Made by a program: the position numbers and the translations under genes
The notes under the pieces: model-generated
The model's input: only the letters and a program-made list of their open reading frames with translations
The model's database searches: none
Told to the model about the DNA's origin: nothing
Shown here: positions 1-13,028 of the stretch, piece by piece
Layout of the letters: every line of letters starts with the position of its first letter
Numbering within the stretch: position 1 is the stretch's first letter
Assembly (NCBI GenBank): GCA_021234155.1
Contig: JAJEKV010000038.1
Coordinates: 12,736,213 to 12,800,212, forward strand
Source of the DNA: Isoetes taiwanensis
Lineage: Eukaryota; Streptophyta; Lycopodiopsida; Isoetales; Isoetaceae
Length of the DNA stretch: 64,000 bases
Direction: 5' to 3'

Positions 1-411
1 AGAAAGGCTCCAATTCAGACTGGAAAAATTTGCTTCTCCTGGCTTTCCACTGCATAAGGCAATCAATATGCTTGGCTGTAGAATGTATGAAAGCACCAAT
101 AGGTCTGGTTTTACATTTTGCGTTTCATTTTTGTGTTTCTCCCCACAGTTCAGTCATGCCGTATTCAGTTTATCTCTCTCTTAATCTCTTTTCCATTCAG
201 GTGATTTTTAAAGAAGAGATCTATTGAGGATGAATTGGCTACCCAGGACCCACCATTGCCCTCTTTACTCCCCATCCATTAGGATAACCAGGCTTAGCCT
301 CCTGTCCCTCTCCAGTTTTTCTACGTTAATTTCACACTGGCTTTCACTTTGTTAGACACTAGGATGCATCTCTAATTAAAGTGAACTCATATTTGTTTTT
401 CTGATATACAG
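1..411 (+). other. Sequence upstream of the first recognised SMC6 exon
   Basis: This stretch ends in a splice acceptor (ATACAG at 406-411) and should be mostly intron of the SMC6 gene that follows. I looked for an earlier coiled-coil exon and found none I can defend. A possible exon follows the acceptor-like ATTCAG near 195-200 but reaches stops quickly in the readings I tried. Confidence 0.4.
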
Positions 412-1886
412 AGCTGTTTGTCATGGAGCCCATGAGCTTCACAAGAAGCATGAAAAGATACAAAAACAGCTGCTTAGACAAGAAACTATGTGCAATACGT
501 CTGCTACGAAACTAGATGTGTGTTGATGAATGCTTATCTGCATTGCAATATTATTGTTATGGGCTTATTCAACTTATTTCTTCAGATCTTAAGTAAAGTA
601 ATTGAAGATAGAAAGGTAAAATTTAAAGAGAGCAGAAGTTATTGTCGTCAACAACTCAGATTGTGGTATGTAAACATATAAAAATTTCTATGTTTTACCG
701 ACTTTTATCTCATCATTATCATGTTATAAGCTTTTGCTAGACAATGAAACAGGTTTCAGAGATACTTAAATAGAAAGGGTTTTATTGGCGACATCAAGGT
801 TGACTATAATTTAGAAGAACTCTCACTGCAAGTGAGTTATTACACGTTTCTTTTATTTTGGGTCAAGTAATTTTTATATAATGTTAATTTCTTGTGCTGG
901 TTGGTAGGTTCAAACTCCTCAAGGCAATTCAAGGGCTTCTGTCAATGATATACGTGTCTTATCTGGTATAAGTCTCGATTAACTGCCTTTAAACTTCACC
1001 TTTCCAAATAATGTGCATAAAATTTACAGGTGGGGAACGATCATTCTCAACTCTAAGTTTTGCACTAGCCCTGCATGCAATGACAGAGTCACCTTTTCGT
1101 GCAATGGATGAGTTTGATGTTTTTATGGTATAGTATTGAAAGACCAACCTATTGCCCCTCTTTCCGTGTTTACTGATCCAGTATCGACATCTGTTGCAGG
1201 ATGCAATAAACCGGAAAATAAGTCTTGATACAGTTGTAAAGTTTGCACTGGAGCAAGGCTCGCAATGGATTTTTATAACTCCTCATGACATCAGGTTTGT
1301 AAAAAAAATTTGCAACATTTAAGATGGACGTGGAAAGGACAGTTGTGTAGAACAATAGTCTTAATGCACATGGCTGGCATTTTCTTTAATAATGGTAAGA
1401 CTGATGATTGTTAGTTTTTGTTTTCGTTTGGAGGTTGTGACTCTAATAAAAAACTGCTAAAACGCGAGAGTTGAATGCCCTGCTTGAGGGGAACCTGTTA
1501 TTGTCAAGCGCAGCTAGCGATGACTATGCCTAACAACATTAAATTCTACTGCCAATTCAATTGGTGTTTCCTAGCATTTACATAACCCAACAGATCTTTA
1601 TCTTATTGAAAGAAGATGGTATGGACCTTTCAGAAACCATCTATCTTCAGCCCTTTTCATAAGCTGCTTTATGACTTAGATACGGTTTTGGAGGAGATTG
1701 AACGTTTAGTCTGGTTATCGTATCTGTGATTGTATCCAGTCTATTTCTTTTGACTTGCAGCTTTTTTTTGTTTGTCCTAAATTAGATATAACTGGTATGA
1801 TTTATTAACTTTTGTCTATTATTTGTAGCATGGTTGAAGCGAACGCGAAAGTGAAGAAACAACTGATGGCGGCACCACGATCTTAG
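412..1886 (+). CDS. SMC6: SMC6, 3'-terminal exons (structural maintenance of chromosomes protein 6)
   Basis: SMC6 is an ATPase subunit of the nuclear SMC5/6 complex, which acts in homologous recombination repair and chromosome stability. I read eight exons: 412-517, 586-665, 753-831, 908-965, 1030-1127, 1200-1294 and 1829-1886 fit GT..AG borders and compatible phases (the first may have a further upstream part, so count seven certain blocks). The first two encode the end of the returning coiled coil (ending QQLRLW). 1030-1127 carries the ABC signature and Walker B region ([16 protein letters not shown], then [11 protein letters not shown]). 1200-1294 encodes the D-loop and H-loop part, ending [14 protein letters not shown] across the last intron. 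The final exon gives a short basic tail and stop TAG at 1884-1886. The GG of the signature is split by the intron 966-1029. Nothing in these exons is broken, so this is likely a live gene with its 5' part outside the window. It is the only recognisable single-copy host gene here. Confidence 0.92.
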
Positions 1887-2034
1887 TTTGTAGTATGTGT
1901 ACTTGGCTATAAAAGATGTAAATTTCTATAACCTTTCAAGTTTTATAAATAGACGCCTAAGAAATCGCTATAAATTACACTTTTCTGAAACCAAGCAATT
2001 ACAACTCCATTGCATAAGCATGAGAAGGCCGCCT

Positions 2035-2166
2035 TGAGCAAAAATGATAGAAAATCATATCCTTTTTGAGTAGCAATATAATTTGTTTAGGAACAATCTT
2101 TGAGCAAAAATGATAGAAAATCATATCCTTTTTGAGTAGCAATATAATTTGTTTAGGAACAATCTT
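2035..2166. repeat. 66-bp perfect tandem duplication
   Basis: Two adjacent copies of a 66-base unit starting TGAGCAAAAATGATAG, at 2035-2100 and 2101-2166, look identical by eye. Identity implies a recent duplication or an assembly stutter. A minus-strand open frame crosses it and repeats the same peptide twice, which shows that frame is not a gene. Confidence 0.85.
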
Positions 2167-2379
2167 TAACCATATGTTAAACCGTAGGCCGAAGGGATGA
2201 AAGGCATTGAGTGCTAATAAGGTCATGGGACTCTTTCTAATGCATTTTGTTTCTGCCGAAATGAGGCTTTAATTAGGAAAATAAGGTTCGAATGTGAAGC
2301 AATGAGCTTAAATCTGGAGACTAAGGTACTTGTAAATGGGTCTCCTTCAAGGAAAATCATCGACAACATGTTAATACGA

Positions 2380-2469
2380 CTCGAAAAATCTACCATGCTA
2401 CCCAGTTGCTTGAATTCAAATGCGGCTCGAAAAATCTACCAAACCCAGTTGCTTGAATTCAAATGCGGC
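2380..2469. repeat. About 46-bp imperfect tandem duplication
   Basis: The unit starts CTCGAAAAATCTACC and ends in CAAATGCGG. The two copies start at about 2380 and 2426; the second lacks a few bases in the middle. Confidence 0.75.
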
Positions 2470-2883
2470 TATTTCTGATTGCGCACCTTAGAAAGCAACA
2501 AAAACCTTCTTAGACGGTAAAGTTTCAAGCAAAAAATGAGAAACTCAACTTAAAACAAAAGCTCGAGCCCTACAAACATAGGCAGGGATCCAAAGTGTCC
2601 ATTGTGCTTCCAACTTTACATGCAAGATTAGAATTACACGCAAGATCAGAACGAGTTAAAATTAATTCTCAAAGACGTGGGCACAAAAAATGTCAGTAGA
2701 CCTAGCTATTTAGAGAAGGATTAGTAACAAATCAGTTTCTTAGATTTTTTTATTTTTTTAAACACCATTGGAATAGCTCGAATTCAGCATTGGTGGTTTT
2801 TAAGTTTACGGTCGCTATTTGCAGGCCGTGATGTCACTGGAATTAAATTAATGTATTACTTGCATTTTCATTCTTCAACGTTA

Positions 2884-2961
2884 CCATGTGTAGGCGCTTT
2901 ATAGCAACAACACATGCAACACCACCATGTGTACACACTTTATAGCAACAACATCATGTGC
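2884..2961. repeat. Imperfect short tandem repeat
   Basis: The motif CACTTTATAGCAACAACA with a flanking CATGTGTA block recurs about 50 bases apart with small differences. Confidence 0.55.
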
Positions 2962-3019
2962 TTATAAGAGAATCCAGAATCAATTTTTTTTTTTTTGGTA
3001 TAATTTGGCAATTTAAGCT

Positions 3020-3350
3020 CCCTACATATGGATTTCAAGGTACTTCAGCAAGCCCATCTAGAAAGAGCCACTTTAGTCACCTCATACCTCCCATCTCTCA
3101 CATAATGTAGCAATATTAAGCATTTCAAGGTTACTTATCTTTGAACAAATGTCCACAAGGATTGTCAAGTGTGTAATGTTACAATTGAAACTCTGTACAA
3201 AGGAATGATGAAGCACTTCATCGAACCCGTCTATAAAGTGCCACTTTAGTCATCTCTTGCCTCCCATCTCTAAAGGGAGCAATATAACATCGCAATATCA
3301 GGCATTTCAAGATTACTGGTCTTTGGACAAATGTCCACGGGATTGTCAAC
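3020..3350. repeat. Diverged tandem duplication of about 190 bp
   Basis: The same word order occurs twice: a CCACTTTAGTCA block, CTCCCATCTCT, GCATTTCAAG, then ACAAATGTCCAC followed by GGATTGTCAA. The first set runs about 3030-3165 and the second about 3225-3345. The copies carry several substitutions and indels, so the event is old. Confidence 0.6.
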
Positions 3351-4268
3351 TTGTGGCTTCTCTTTCATGTCCCCTACAAGAGAGAAATAAAAAAATATGA
3401 ACTTTTCAATGAATAAACATACCATCTACCTCTCTTAGACTCCTCAAATCCAAGCTAGAATAGATCAAGTATGTATTTTTGGATCAATAAACATATCGTC
3501 TCCCTTCTTCTATATCTCTCTTGATCCCTTTGAAATTTAGCAAAATCATGCCCCATGTCCACAATTTCATGTATACCTATACTGTTCTTATGCCCGGTGT
3601 TTGAGCGATGCAATGGGCTGAATGTAAAAGGACTATGTGTGAAGATTTTTGCCTTCAAGGAAGAACTATTTCATTTTCTACTTTGTAGCATGTATAGTGT
3701 TGTTTATCCAACTTACATTTGTTGATATTTGGTCTATTACATAAAGTGCCACTGGTTCTCATTCCTCAACAGGTGCAAATGTTGGAGAGCTATATAACCT
3801 ATTACATGAACATCTTATTACAATGAAAACTAGAGATGCGAAGGCTTCAACAATGAGTATAATATGCCAGACAAAGCAGGGCATCTTTAGCAGCTAAGAT
3901 TGCCTTAAAATCGTTGCAGTTATAACCCATGAAGGTTGTCAAAAGTAAAATGTTTTATACATGGTTAGATTTGGAAGAAGATCCTTATCACAAGAAAAAA
4001 TGATCCTTACCTAACCAAAAGGATTTTAAATAAATAATCTGTCACATAGGGTGAAACAACTCAATAATAATAATAATATGCCAAAATAATTAATATGAAA
4101 TTGAATTGACACGAGAGAAAAACACGAACTAAGAAAAAGGTCGAAGGGAACTATAGGTTAGGTGGTAGGAGGAGGAGCTGAGGTAGAATAGTCAGAACAA
4201 CCACAACAATAAGTACTAGTCCAAAAACAAATAAACCTTCTCGAATAGCGACCATCCACAAGAAGGTC

Positions 4269-6539
4269 AAGCACAGAGTAGCAGAGTCAAAACCAAAACA
4301 GAAGTCCATCAGTCACCAAAGTCTGAAGTCGACATCTTGCACGACCATATTTGTTATCTTCATGAAAACAAAACCACCAAGAAAATTAAATGAGGAGGTC
4401 AGGGCATGGGAAACAAATTCAAGGCCAATTTATATAGAAGGGGCTAGGGTCTGGGCGGTGAATTTCCCACAAGAACGGAGAGTGAGCATCCAACTTAGAA
4501 AGATGAAATACAATTTAGTAGTTATCACTATATTTATATTGTAGACCTTACACACATATGATATTAAAAACACTTTATTGACTTTGCAAAAGGGAGAGAA
4601 AAAATTGTCCCTTGTTCATGTATACAAAGCTATACATGATGTTGTCTAAGAAAAACATGAAGTCCTAAGAGTAATTTTCTATGTGCCTATCTGGTGAGAT
4701 GTGACAAGATGAACAGAGAACTAACCTCAAAGACCAATGTTTTTGTTGTAGAACATAAGTATTTTTTTTCCAAATTTAGCTTATGTAAAGAAGTTTATTT
4801 CAACCTATTTCGATGCAAGAAGGTATATAATGACGATAAAGATTCATTCAGCATGTCTAATAAATAATAAGAAGTATCTAGACTTTTACCTATAATGCAA
4901 CATTTCTTTATAAGGTTCAAATTTGAACCCTACAATGCCAGCCCTATTTTTTTCATTATAAGAAATAATTTTTGGCACCAAAATTTGCCAAAGAATCAAT
5001 ATGTAGGACAATAATGGGGGATTTCAAAGGGGGTTTGATATGGATGCATAAATTAACATTTTTAAGCCTATAGACCATAGCCTTAAAACAATTGAATGGG
5101 TTATTATAAAAAAGAAAGAAAGAACGAACTTAGATCCAATAGAAAAATAAGCATATTAGCTCGTTGGTTGCATTGGTTAAAGGATTCTTATTGGAATATT
5201 GAATCATTTTGGTAGAGGTTTGAGTCTCAGTATCTCATGTTCTAAAATCTTAGACGAACCCATAGAGAGATGAGTCCTTCTATTTCATATTCCAAAACCT
5301 TAGGTGAACCTGTATTTCATATTTCAAAATCATAGGCCAGGGGGCACCCAGAGACTTTAACTTACGATCTGGGCCGTAGGATGGACAGACTCGCCAATCG
5401 AGATAGTCCAGGATTATAGATCCAAGATTTGCACCTTGATCAACACCTGAAAATAAATACTTGTGGCTTGGACCTCAAGAGCTGTTTATGGCACAACTCA
5501 AGCCTTGCCTCTAGAAAAATGTGTGGAATAGGCTGGCGGTGCTTAATAGATCGTGAGCCAAAAAAATACACAACAACACTAGTACCTTTATACTTATAAT
5601 AAAATTCCCACTGAAACTCCCTTTGGTTTGGGTCCATATTCACACGGGGGGTGACTCCGGATATCAAAAACTGTCAGATGGACATGTTTGCCCTTTATTC
5701 CCCGATCTAAACTATAGATAGCAATCCTCGCTTGTGGGGTATGCTTGTACAAGTTTTGATATACAAAATCCCATAAGGTTTGAGGCAATGTACTTAATGA
5801 TGTTGATTTTATACATGCATTATATGATTTTAGGGCTGTTGCTGCCCTACGCAGCCCCTCGTGTGAATATACACTCAAACTAAAGGGGGTTTCAGGGGGA
5901 ATTTTATTATAGGCGTATGTTGTGAATTTTTTTTTTTCCAGAAGGTGTATTGCACAAGTTAAAAAGAAGAAGAGCAATCGACAACAATGTGGGAAAAAAA
6001 AGTTTGAACAAATAATGATATGTAAATTGCACCCTAAATATTTTGTTGCATCTCCCTAGGATTTGAACTCTAGATAACTCCAAGGGCTTTGGACCCTAGA
6101 TAACGCCATCAAAAACATGGAGAATCATTAAAACAACCTTGCACTACTTTTGAACATATCTAATCGAGACTAGTCCATCATCCTTCATGGCATTAAAAGA
6201 TCAAAACTCAGTCATTTGATCGAGACTAGTCCATTATCCTTCATGGCATTAAAAAATCAAGGTACTCAGTTATGTAATTCTAATGTTATAGATATGGAGA
6301 CAATCTTATACTACTTAACGTAGATTGGAAGTAGTGATGCCTTTATGTACTAAACCAGTGTTGGGCAAAGTTCGGGGAACACCATAAAGCAACCGATTGA
6401 AATTAAAAAATTTTCGGTTAATTTAGTGTATGGTAGGAATTTTTCTGGCAAGTTTTCTTATGGTTTTGTGTTAATTTTGTGTTAAGACAATGGAAAGTTC
6501 TGACTCTAAACACAAGATATCCAAGTTGCTACAGTAACC
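4269..6539. other. Duplicated flank, left part, copy 1
   Basis: AT-rich sequence also present at 36076-38279. Short open frames here, including one at 4362-4544 conserved in both copies, show no recognisable domain. A slightly altered pair of phrases beginning GATCGAGACTAGTCCAT near 6160-6260 is a small local duplication. I see no gene. Confidence 0.5.
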
Positions 6540-6830
6540 ATAGGAAATTTTCCTATGGGACTTAAAAAGTTTGCACAACACTGTACTAAACCGTTTTGGC
6601 TACACGAATTGAGTACACTAATAAAGATGACACTAATAAAGATGGTTGTATCTGGTTGTACACTCTCCTTTTGCATATTGTCAAAACATCCCAAAGCAAT
6701 AAAGGGCTGCAAAATCTAGCAATTAATGCACTCCATGTTACCAATCATATATATATCAACAATTGTATTCCCTAGAGCAATGGTAGATTGAATATCTTCC
6801 TTGTATGCTTGCAATGTTGTATTAGGCCTG
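6540..6830 (-). pseudogene. PPR protein fragment, copy 1
   Basis: On the minus strand the sequence reads as degenerate pentatricopeptide repeats: an ALGNTIVDIY segment followed by CFDNMQKESVQPDTTIF and LNSCSQNGLV. These match a typical plant PPR repeat junction (xGNTIVDMYxKCG..., FxxMQxEGVxPDxxTFxxVLxACSxxGLV). PPR proteins bind organellar RNA and direct editing, splicing or stability. The frame is broken between the two segments and a 17-base duplication repeats IFISV. No organelle-targeting start or DYW domain is near. It is a dead remnant and lies antisense to short plus-strand frames. Confidence 0.65.
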
Positions 6831-8084
6831 TACTTCCACAAGCTAAAAATGAACATGCAGAACAACTTATATCAAATTTTCAAAGAACTTGTGGGCGTCA
6901 TCCAAGCTTCCACACTTGCTGCTCCCTATAACAATTTCAAACTGAAGGCCCGTTTAACTATTCAGGAATGCATGTGCAGTGTTCTATACTCTATGTACTC
7001 TCTGTTACTTTCATCATATTCGAAAGAAGTAGATTTGTTTGGTTCTAGCCTTCCAATTCCATTCTGCAATATGAATAAGGACCTTATAATCATTTCCAAG
7101 TTTAGCATGAGGTCCAACAGCCGCATTTCAGGATTGTTTTTTGTCAAAATGCATGGTTTGCTTCAGCCAAGCTTCCACAGTTGAAAAATTAGGAATCAGC
7201 GAGGAGAGCAACAGAATCAAGACCACTAGGAACCATCAAAAAATGTACTTTTCTTGCAAGGTGCAGGGCCTGGAATTGAGTACATTTGTGCAGCAATTTG
7301 AATGCATAATGTTAAGCATGACACATTAACAATACAAGGGTAATAAACAAGCGAATACTTAAGATAGATGACAGAAAAACAAACAGTAGGTTTCTTAAAT
7401 ACCTTAAGCTTGTCCACAGATGTTAGATTATACTAGGGCATCGAAAGTTAGGCTGAACCAATGCTAGGATATCAAGAATTAGACTAAACCAATTGCTTAG
7501 TAGGTTTCTTGATCCCTTAAACCGTAAACAAGCAAACAATATATAGTACTTGATGCAAGTGGGAGTACTTGATGCAAGCATTGAACAAAGTTCTCATTTA
7601 TTTGAGAAGCCCTTTCATATCATGCGAGCAAATGGCAAACATGAAAATGTGTTGTAGTATGAGAAATGGATATGCAGATAATTGAATGAAGGAAGAAGAG
7701 ACCTGAGAGAAGTGCTTTATAGGCTTCAAAGACTGCATAATTTATGCATCTTTGTCCCGCAGCTTGGACCCAACACTTGTAGCTTTGCCACGTACATGAT
7801 CGAGGCTGTTTTCCGCAAGGATTTTTAGTTCTGTCTCAAGACCATTTGCGGCAGCAGAACTCTTCATCTACAATGACGCTGCTGCTGCTGCACTTCGGTG
7901 GTCCAAAACTGAGACCAGATGATGTACATGCCGCCGATTGATGGCCTCCAAGCATGAAAACCCCTAATTCAGTAGCTGCAGACTGGTCGCTTGATGACAT
8001 CCGTTCTCTCTCTTGCTGCCTTAGCAATCTCGGGAACACGAGCTGCAACTGCACGACCACAGTAGATCAACTGCCTCTCAATAA
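6831..8084. other. Duplicated flank, middle part, copy 1
   Basis: No supported gene. Plus and minus frames at 6801-7417 are conserved in copy 2 (38579-39063) only because the DNA is duplicated. They show no domain. The word AGTACTTGATGCAAG is repeated at about 7546 and 7565. Confidence 0.45.
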
Positions 8085-8202
8085 TTTTCACCGGCAGAAA
8101 ATTTTGCCTTGAAATTTCCTGGCGGCCGACAGGCGAGCAGCGCCGCCCGCGAGCCTGGCGGCCGCCAGGAAATTTCACGGGCGAAATTTCTGCCGGTGAA
8201 AA
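8085..8202. repeat. Foldback (inverted repeat) with about 43-bp arms
   Basis: The left arm (8085-8127) begins TTTTCACCGGCAGAAA and ends GAAATTTCCTGGCGGCC. The right arm (8160-8202) is its near-perfect reverse complement, including a perfect 17-bp inner part (8111-8127 against 8160-8176). The loop is about 32 bases and GC-rich. This could be a small foldback transposon or a structured-RNA source. I see no clear target duplication. The matching site in copy 2 (about 39838-39955) has lost most pairing. Confidence 0.7.
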
Positions 8203-10206
8203 AGGGACCTTGAATTTTTTTTCTTTTTTCACTTTTCGGGCTATTTTCTGGCAGAAATCCGGCGGATTCATGGCGGCGCCGCTTAACAGGGACGATAGAA
8301 AACCAACTGAACAGGAGGCAATCGACTGCAAATCAACTCGAAGTTTCGCGATGAAAGAATCAGGTGTTTGAGGTTGAAATTTCATGGTCCCTTTTTTTCG
8401 TATTTCGAATTTAACTCTGTTGAAACCCGAGCAAATTTTGTGAAGAGCGACCGTCAATAAAGGGTCCGACTTAAGAAACCCTAAAAAACCATTAGTCGAA
8501 CATCTGCATGGATTCAAAGATTAAGGACCATAGCCGCACGATTAGCTTTCCTATTAAAAATCAATGGCTCAATCAGTTGCAATGGCTCAATCAGTTGCAC
8601 TCTAGAAATACAGTTTAGTATATCCACACGAATATAACTACTAAATCATGGCAAAATCATATTAAAAATTGTATACAAATATAAAAGCAACCTCTTGTTA
8701 TTATGCTGGATATGGACATGAGATAGAAGCTTTGCAAAAAGGTGCGAATAGACATAGTTTTTTCCTGCAGTACTAGATTGGGGTTGAATATCTAGCATAA
8801 TAACAGGGGTTACTTTTGTATCTTTGTACGCTTTTCACTAAGATTTTGCTATGATTTTGTGGTGTATTTCAATTGATGTATTAATGCGTACATCTAGAGC
8901 GCGCATACACAGATAGTGATTTTCATGTTTTCTTTCAATGGTGGGCACCCATGTTTTTTTTTTTTTGGGTAACTGGTGGTATTATTAGTGGTCGCAGGCC
9001 CCGAAGGTCTTAATTTTAGGGCTAGAAATTTCTTTATCAAACTTTGGATATGGCTTCAAGCAAAAATTTGAGCAAACATGGTAGAAAATAAGGGTATGGG
9101 CAGGAAGGCAGCCGAACTTGTTTGCATGGGACGGTGAGTCTGGGACGCATCCAACAAGGAGTCATTTGGTGCTGTCAAGAAGGAAAAATTTAGCCTTTTC
9201 CTGTGCCTGTTCTTCGAGATATGGTATTCACAAGCTTTCCCTAATACTTTCGATTTTTGCACTACCACATTTTTCTGTTCGATTCAGACCTATTCATTCC
9301 GACTCCATGCATTGTCCTTTCAAAACTTATAGTTCAGATCGTATCTGCCAGCTATAGCATTCCGGACTCAAAAGATTTCAGATGTTTATACTAGGCCGAA
9401 AATAGGCTGGTCGAATTTGCCGGATTTGCTAGTTCAACCGCATTTGTGCCTTGTTCCTAAATATTACTCTGTTACAAAAGCCGCTTACATTATCCCATCG
9501 ATCCGAGACATCGGATCGCCATTCTAGAATGGAGCGAGCATGCATGTCTTGCATGCATGCATGCGGCGCATGCCTTCTCTGGTTGGGAGTTCGCTATTTT
9601 AGGCGCGGTTCTGCATCAACGTCTCATCGACGCTTCCTCTTCTCTCTCAGCAGTACCTTATTCTCTTTGAACCCACCCCCCCCTTCTTTGTTTATTGTAT
9701 TTGTCGCCGGGCACGCGTGACCAGCCCTCTATTTGTGAGGTTTTTTTTTTTCGCCGCTGCACGCGTGTGATCAGCCCCTCCACTCTGGGAGGTTTGTTTT
9801 GTTACGTTTTTTTTTGTGTTGGTGATGTGCAGGTACAAGTTGGCAAGCGGCATCTGTTTCGACTTCTCCATTCGTGGGTTTTGGGAGCGATTTCTCTGCC
9901 TTACCTTTGTCCAAGCCCCTTGCCGGAGGCTTATCACTAGGGTTTTTCCTCGAAAACCCGAAAGGGCGGGGTTTTTTAATCCGATGATAAGCCGGGTACA
10001 GTATACCAAACATCTATTAGCATTGTATTTTATGGGATCCAAATTATATAATTGGATATTCCCTTTATTTTTCATGGGTAGTTTGCATGTGTGCGGCTAC
10101 CCACTATCCACCATTGTAGAAAATCTGCTGAGATGAATGAGAAGCCTAGGGGCGGTTTGTTGGTTTCATGCGAGCCCCATTCTAGAATTTACAGAAGCTA
10201 TAAAGT
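8203..10206. other. Duplicated flank, right part, copy 1
   Basis: No gene recognised. It contains low-complexity ATGCATGC runs near 9540-9575. A weak inverted repeat pairs GGCTTATCA near 9929 with TGATAAGCC near 9986, around CT/GA-rich sequence. The overlapping frames on both strands at 9690-10136 are mutual shadows. Confidence 0.4.
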
Positions 10207-11191
10207 ATGAAGTGCATCTCTGACACAGAGGCTGCCTTTCCACGGCTTACATCTCCAACAACAGGCTACGTGGTAATTTCAGGCTTTCAGTGTGACCGAT
10301 TGCCGGACAGCAGTATACCAGAAATGGACACGCAAGGTAACCCTAAAGCCTATTTCTGCTTACCAAAAAATAGTTGTCTACTGGTTATCGAATTTGATGC
10401 TTATCTATCTTCTTGGAAGCTATTTGTAAAATTGCTTTGTACATTCTTTGTTAATCATTTCCGAGCTTCTGATACAATCTTACAATGCAGTGATGTTGCA
10501 AAGCAAACTGGTGGACAATGCAATTTCTGACTTACAATTTATTCCAAGTTGTAATCTAGGTGCTCTTTAGTTTGCTAATGCTACTATGGGATATTCAACT
10601 GAAACACCACACGTTTGGCATGCCATACTAAAACAAAAAGCATAAGATCTCCTGCTAGACACATGCTAATCTCTGCATGCTTTGATGGATTATTTACTTT
10701 TTTGTACATTTTCAGTCCTCTCTTCTATATCCAAGCTGATAAGAAGCATATTCGACGTGGTTGGTACACTGCCATCATCAATCTATAATTTGTTCTTTGT
10801 GAAATATGTTAAGCAATTATCTTAAACAACAATGATATTCAAGGTTCATACAAATAACTTTGGTTTTGTTGTTACATAAACTGTTCTTTGTATGATATGT
10901 TTACAGATGGATTTGCTGGGTTGGCATTGTGTAGCAAATACCAAGTTGGAGCTCATGCACATCCATTTTTTGGAAGTTCCATCTAATCTGTCGAGGCCTG
11001 CCACAAATAATGAATCATCTTCAACAAACCAACATAAGCTAAGTTATGAGGTCAGCATTGGTGTTGACGTCAGTTTGTTGAAGGGAAATCAGAGGAACTT
11101 GTTCACATCGGTTGATTCTACAGTTCTGCTGCGAGAAGCCTTAGCATGCACACCAAGCAGGAAAGGCTACAAAGGATTTTACCATGTCTGA
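10207..11191 (+). other. Unrecognised spliced gene-like segment, copy 1
   Basis: Three exon-like pieces with plausible splice borders lie in order: 10207-10337 (ends before GTAACC), about 10492-10530 (after AATGCAG), and 10906-11191 (after TTTACAG, ending in TGA). The last piece holds a frame of about 95 codons. Its counterpart in copy 2 is similar and ends in a stop at nearly the same place. Phrases such as LFTSVDS, LLREALACTPS and SYEV look protein-like and survive in both copies. I do not recognise the family. It may be the 3' end of a host gene into whose downstream region RT#1 inserted, since the RT#1 LTR starts about 320 bases further on. In copy 1 the end of the frame is altered by an indel. 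Confidence 0.4.
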
Positions 11192-11274
11192 ATTCATAGA
11201 CTGATAATTATAGTGCAACACTGGTTTGACGTTTAAATGTTTTAATGTTTTGGTACTTTGGACATGAACATGAA

Positions 11275-11365
11275 CGTCACCATGTCATATCCAGTATTCC
11301 AGATTGAACATTGGTTATAGTTTGTTCATATCCAGTATTCCAGTTCCAGATTGAACATTTGACAT
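11275..11365. repeat. Short tandem duplication near the RT#1 5' flank
   Basis: The phrase TTCATATCCAGTATTCCAG with the following GATTGAACATT occurs twice, about 45 bases apart. It recurs in altered form in copy 2 near 42980-43060. Confidence 0.6.
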
Positions 11366-11515
11366 TGCACACCACGTTTTTTTAGTGGCCCGATTGTTGC
11401 TGCTCCTGCACCGTCAATATGTTCGATTTCATTTGCTATTTGTAGTTATTAAATATGTTCATGAGTAAAATGTTTTAAATACGAGTACAACATCATTACA
11501 AATGTTTTCTACTAT

Positions 11516-12705
11516 TATTCTGGTGCTCCCAAAGGGGCATAGCGCCGTAATCAGGGCCTTGACGGACGCCCATGAGCGGGGGTATTATTGGTCGCGATTG
11601 CCGGGGGCGCAGATTTAATGGGCGTGTTGTCAGATGTCAGTCTACGGTGACGAGATGCGGGGTAAACGAAAATAAAGGCTAGCGGCGGTTAATGGTCCGC
11701 TAGGGGGGCGCTAATATTATTAAATATTAGTGCGACAAGAGTTAGCAGGGATTGCCGGGGCAGAGGACACATAAGCTTACATGGTTAACATTAGATATTA
11801 ATGTTAATGTAAGGCCCTAGGGGCCAAAGTTATTTAAATGTAAGATAAAAGGTTAGCTATGGTTTTTAATGTTTTTAAAAATGGACACATGGCATTAAAT
11901 GGTTGGGTGGGTCTTCAAATCATGGGTTCGTGCATGGAATCCGGCCTGCCAGATCTTCAAATAGAGCTCCAAAAGCATGGAATCAGATTGAATCAAGGCC
12001 TAATCTGGCCGGTTTTGGGCATCTGAGACTGATAGTGAACTCTAGATAGAGTTCTATAAAGTCTAGGAGATGGATTGGAGCAGGAGGGAAATCTGGAGCA
12101 GAAACATTGAAGCCCGATGTCTGATATAATACTTAGAGAATCGATCTAAGAGTTAAGCCCTGAGCTTAGATTTGGATTCCAAAGTTGATATTGTGGCCCC
12201 AAGGCAGTCTGATTCTGCCAGGAGCCGGATCAGCACTGGACCCATAGGATCGGATTGTCGCCCTAAAGAACGTGATTGATCTTACTTGATTCGGGTTTAC
12301 CCACAGGGGCGAAATAGCACCCTAAGGTTGTGCTTGTGGTCTTAGAGGCGGTTATACGCCAAGGATCGAATTGGATCTTAGGACCGCAGGGTGGGTGCCG
12401 ACCGAAGGATTCATTGAAAGGATCCAAATTATTGCGGAGCGGACCAAAGGCTTGGGCCTTGACGTTGGATTGCGCGTTGGGAACTGCGGTATATGATCAC
12501 AACGCCAGATTGCTACTGCTATAGACGGATTAAGGTGAAGCATCCAGACAGGGTCCGACCTCTTGGGATTCTCTAAAAGGAATCCGGCTTCGTGGTGGAA
12601 AGATAGAAGTAAGCCGATAAGACTAGCGAGGGGCATCCGAGATCCAAGGTCTTGGTGGAAGCTAGTCGGCGTGGCGCACGCGAGATTCTTCTTAAAATTT
12701 TTGCA
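11516..12705 (+). repeat. RT#1 5' LTR, copy 1
   Basis: It matches 43211-44392 and the pieces of the copy 2 3' LTR. Copy 2 LTRs start TGTTACAGGTGCTCCC; here the first bases are altered (ATTCTGGTGCTCC). The right end is placed at TTGCA before the primer-binding region because the next stretch resembles a tRNA-Met primer site. The exact end is uncertain because the 3' LTR of copy 2 loses similarity about 25 bases earlier. Confidence 0.75.
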
Positions 12706-13028
12706 TCGTAATTAAGGGTATCGAGCCCGTGAGATTAGGCAAGAACTTCGAGTTCTAAGATTGCAGATCGTTGGGCATCTCTTAATTTTAAGAGATAATC
12801 ATAATTTAGGATTCTAGAAAATCTAAACACGAGGGGCGTGAATCTAGTTTTCTCGGGAAAATCTAGACTTGATGGGAAATGGACCGAAAAAGTTACCTCT
12901 TCCAAATCACATGGGGAAGTGGAGAAGCGAGAACTTGAGAGTGTTTAAGTCTAGAGCCGGCCGAGAACCTAGCATGTCAAAGGGAAGATAACGCCCATTA
13001 AGTCCCTTCCCATAGAAGTTTTGATCGC

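Larger units (their letters stand above)
1887..4268. other. Intergenic DNA 3' of SMC6
   Basis: AT-rich, with no coding frame I can support. It should contain the SMC6 3' UTR and polyadenylation site in the first few hundred bases. It is marked by several short local duplications, listed separately. The stretch 3350-4268 holds nothing I recognise. It ends where the duplicated block begins. Confidence 0.6.
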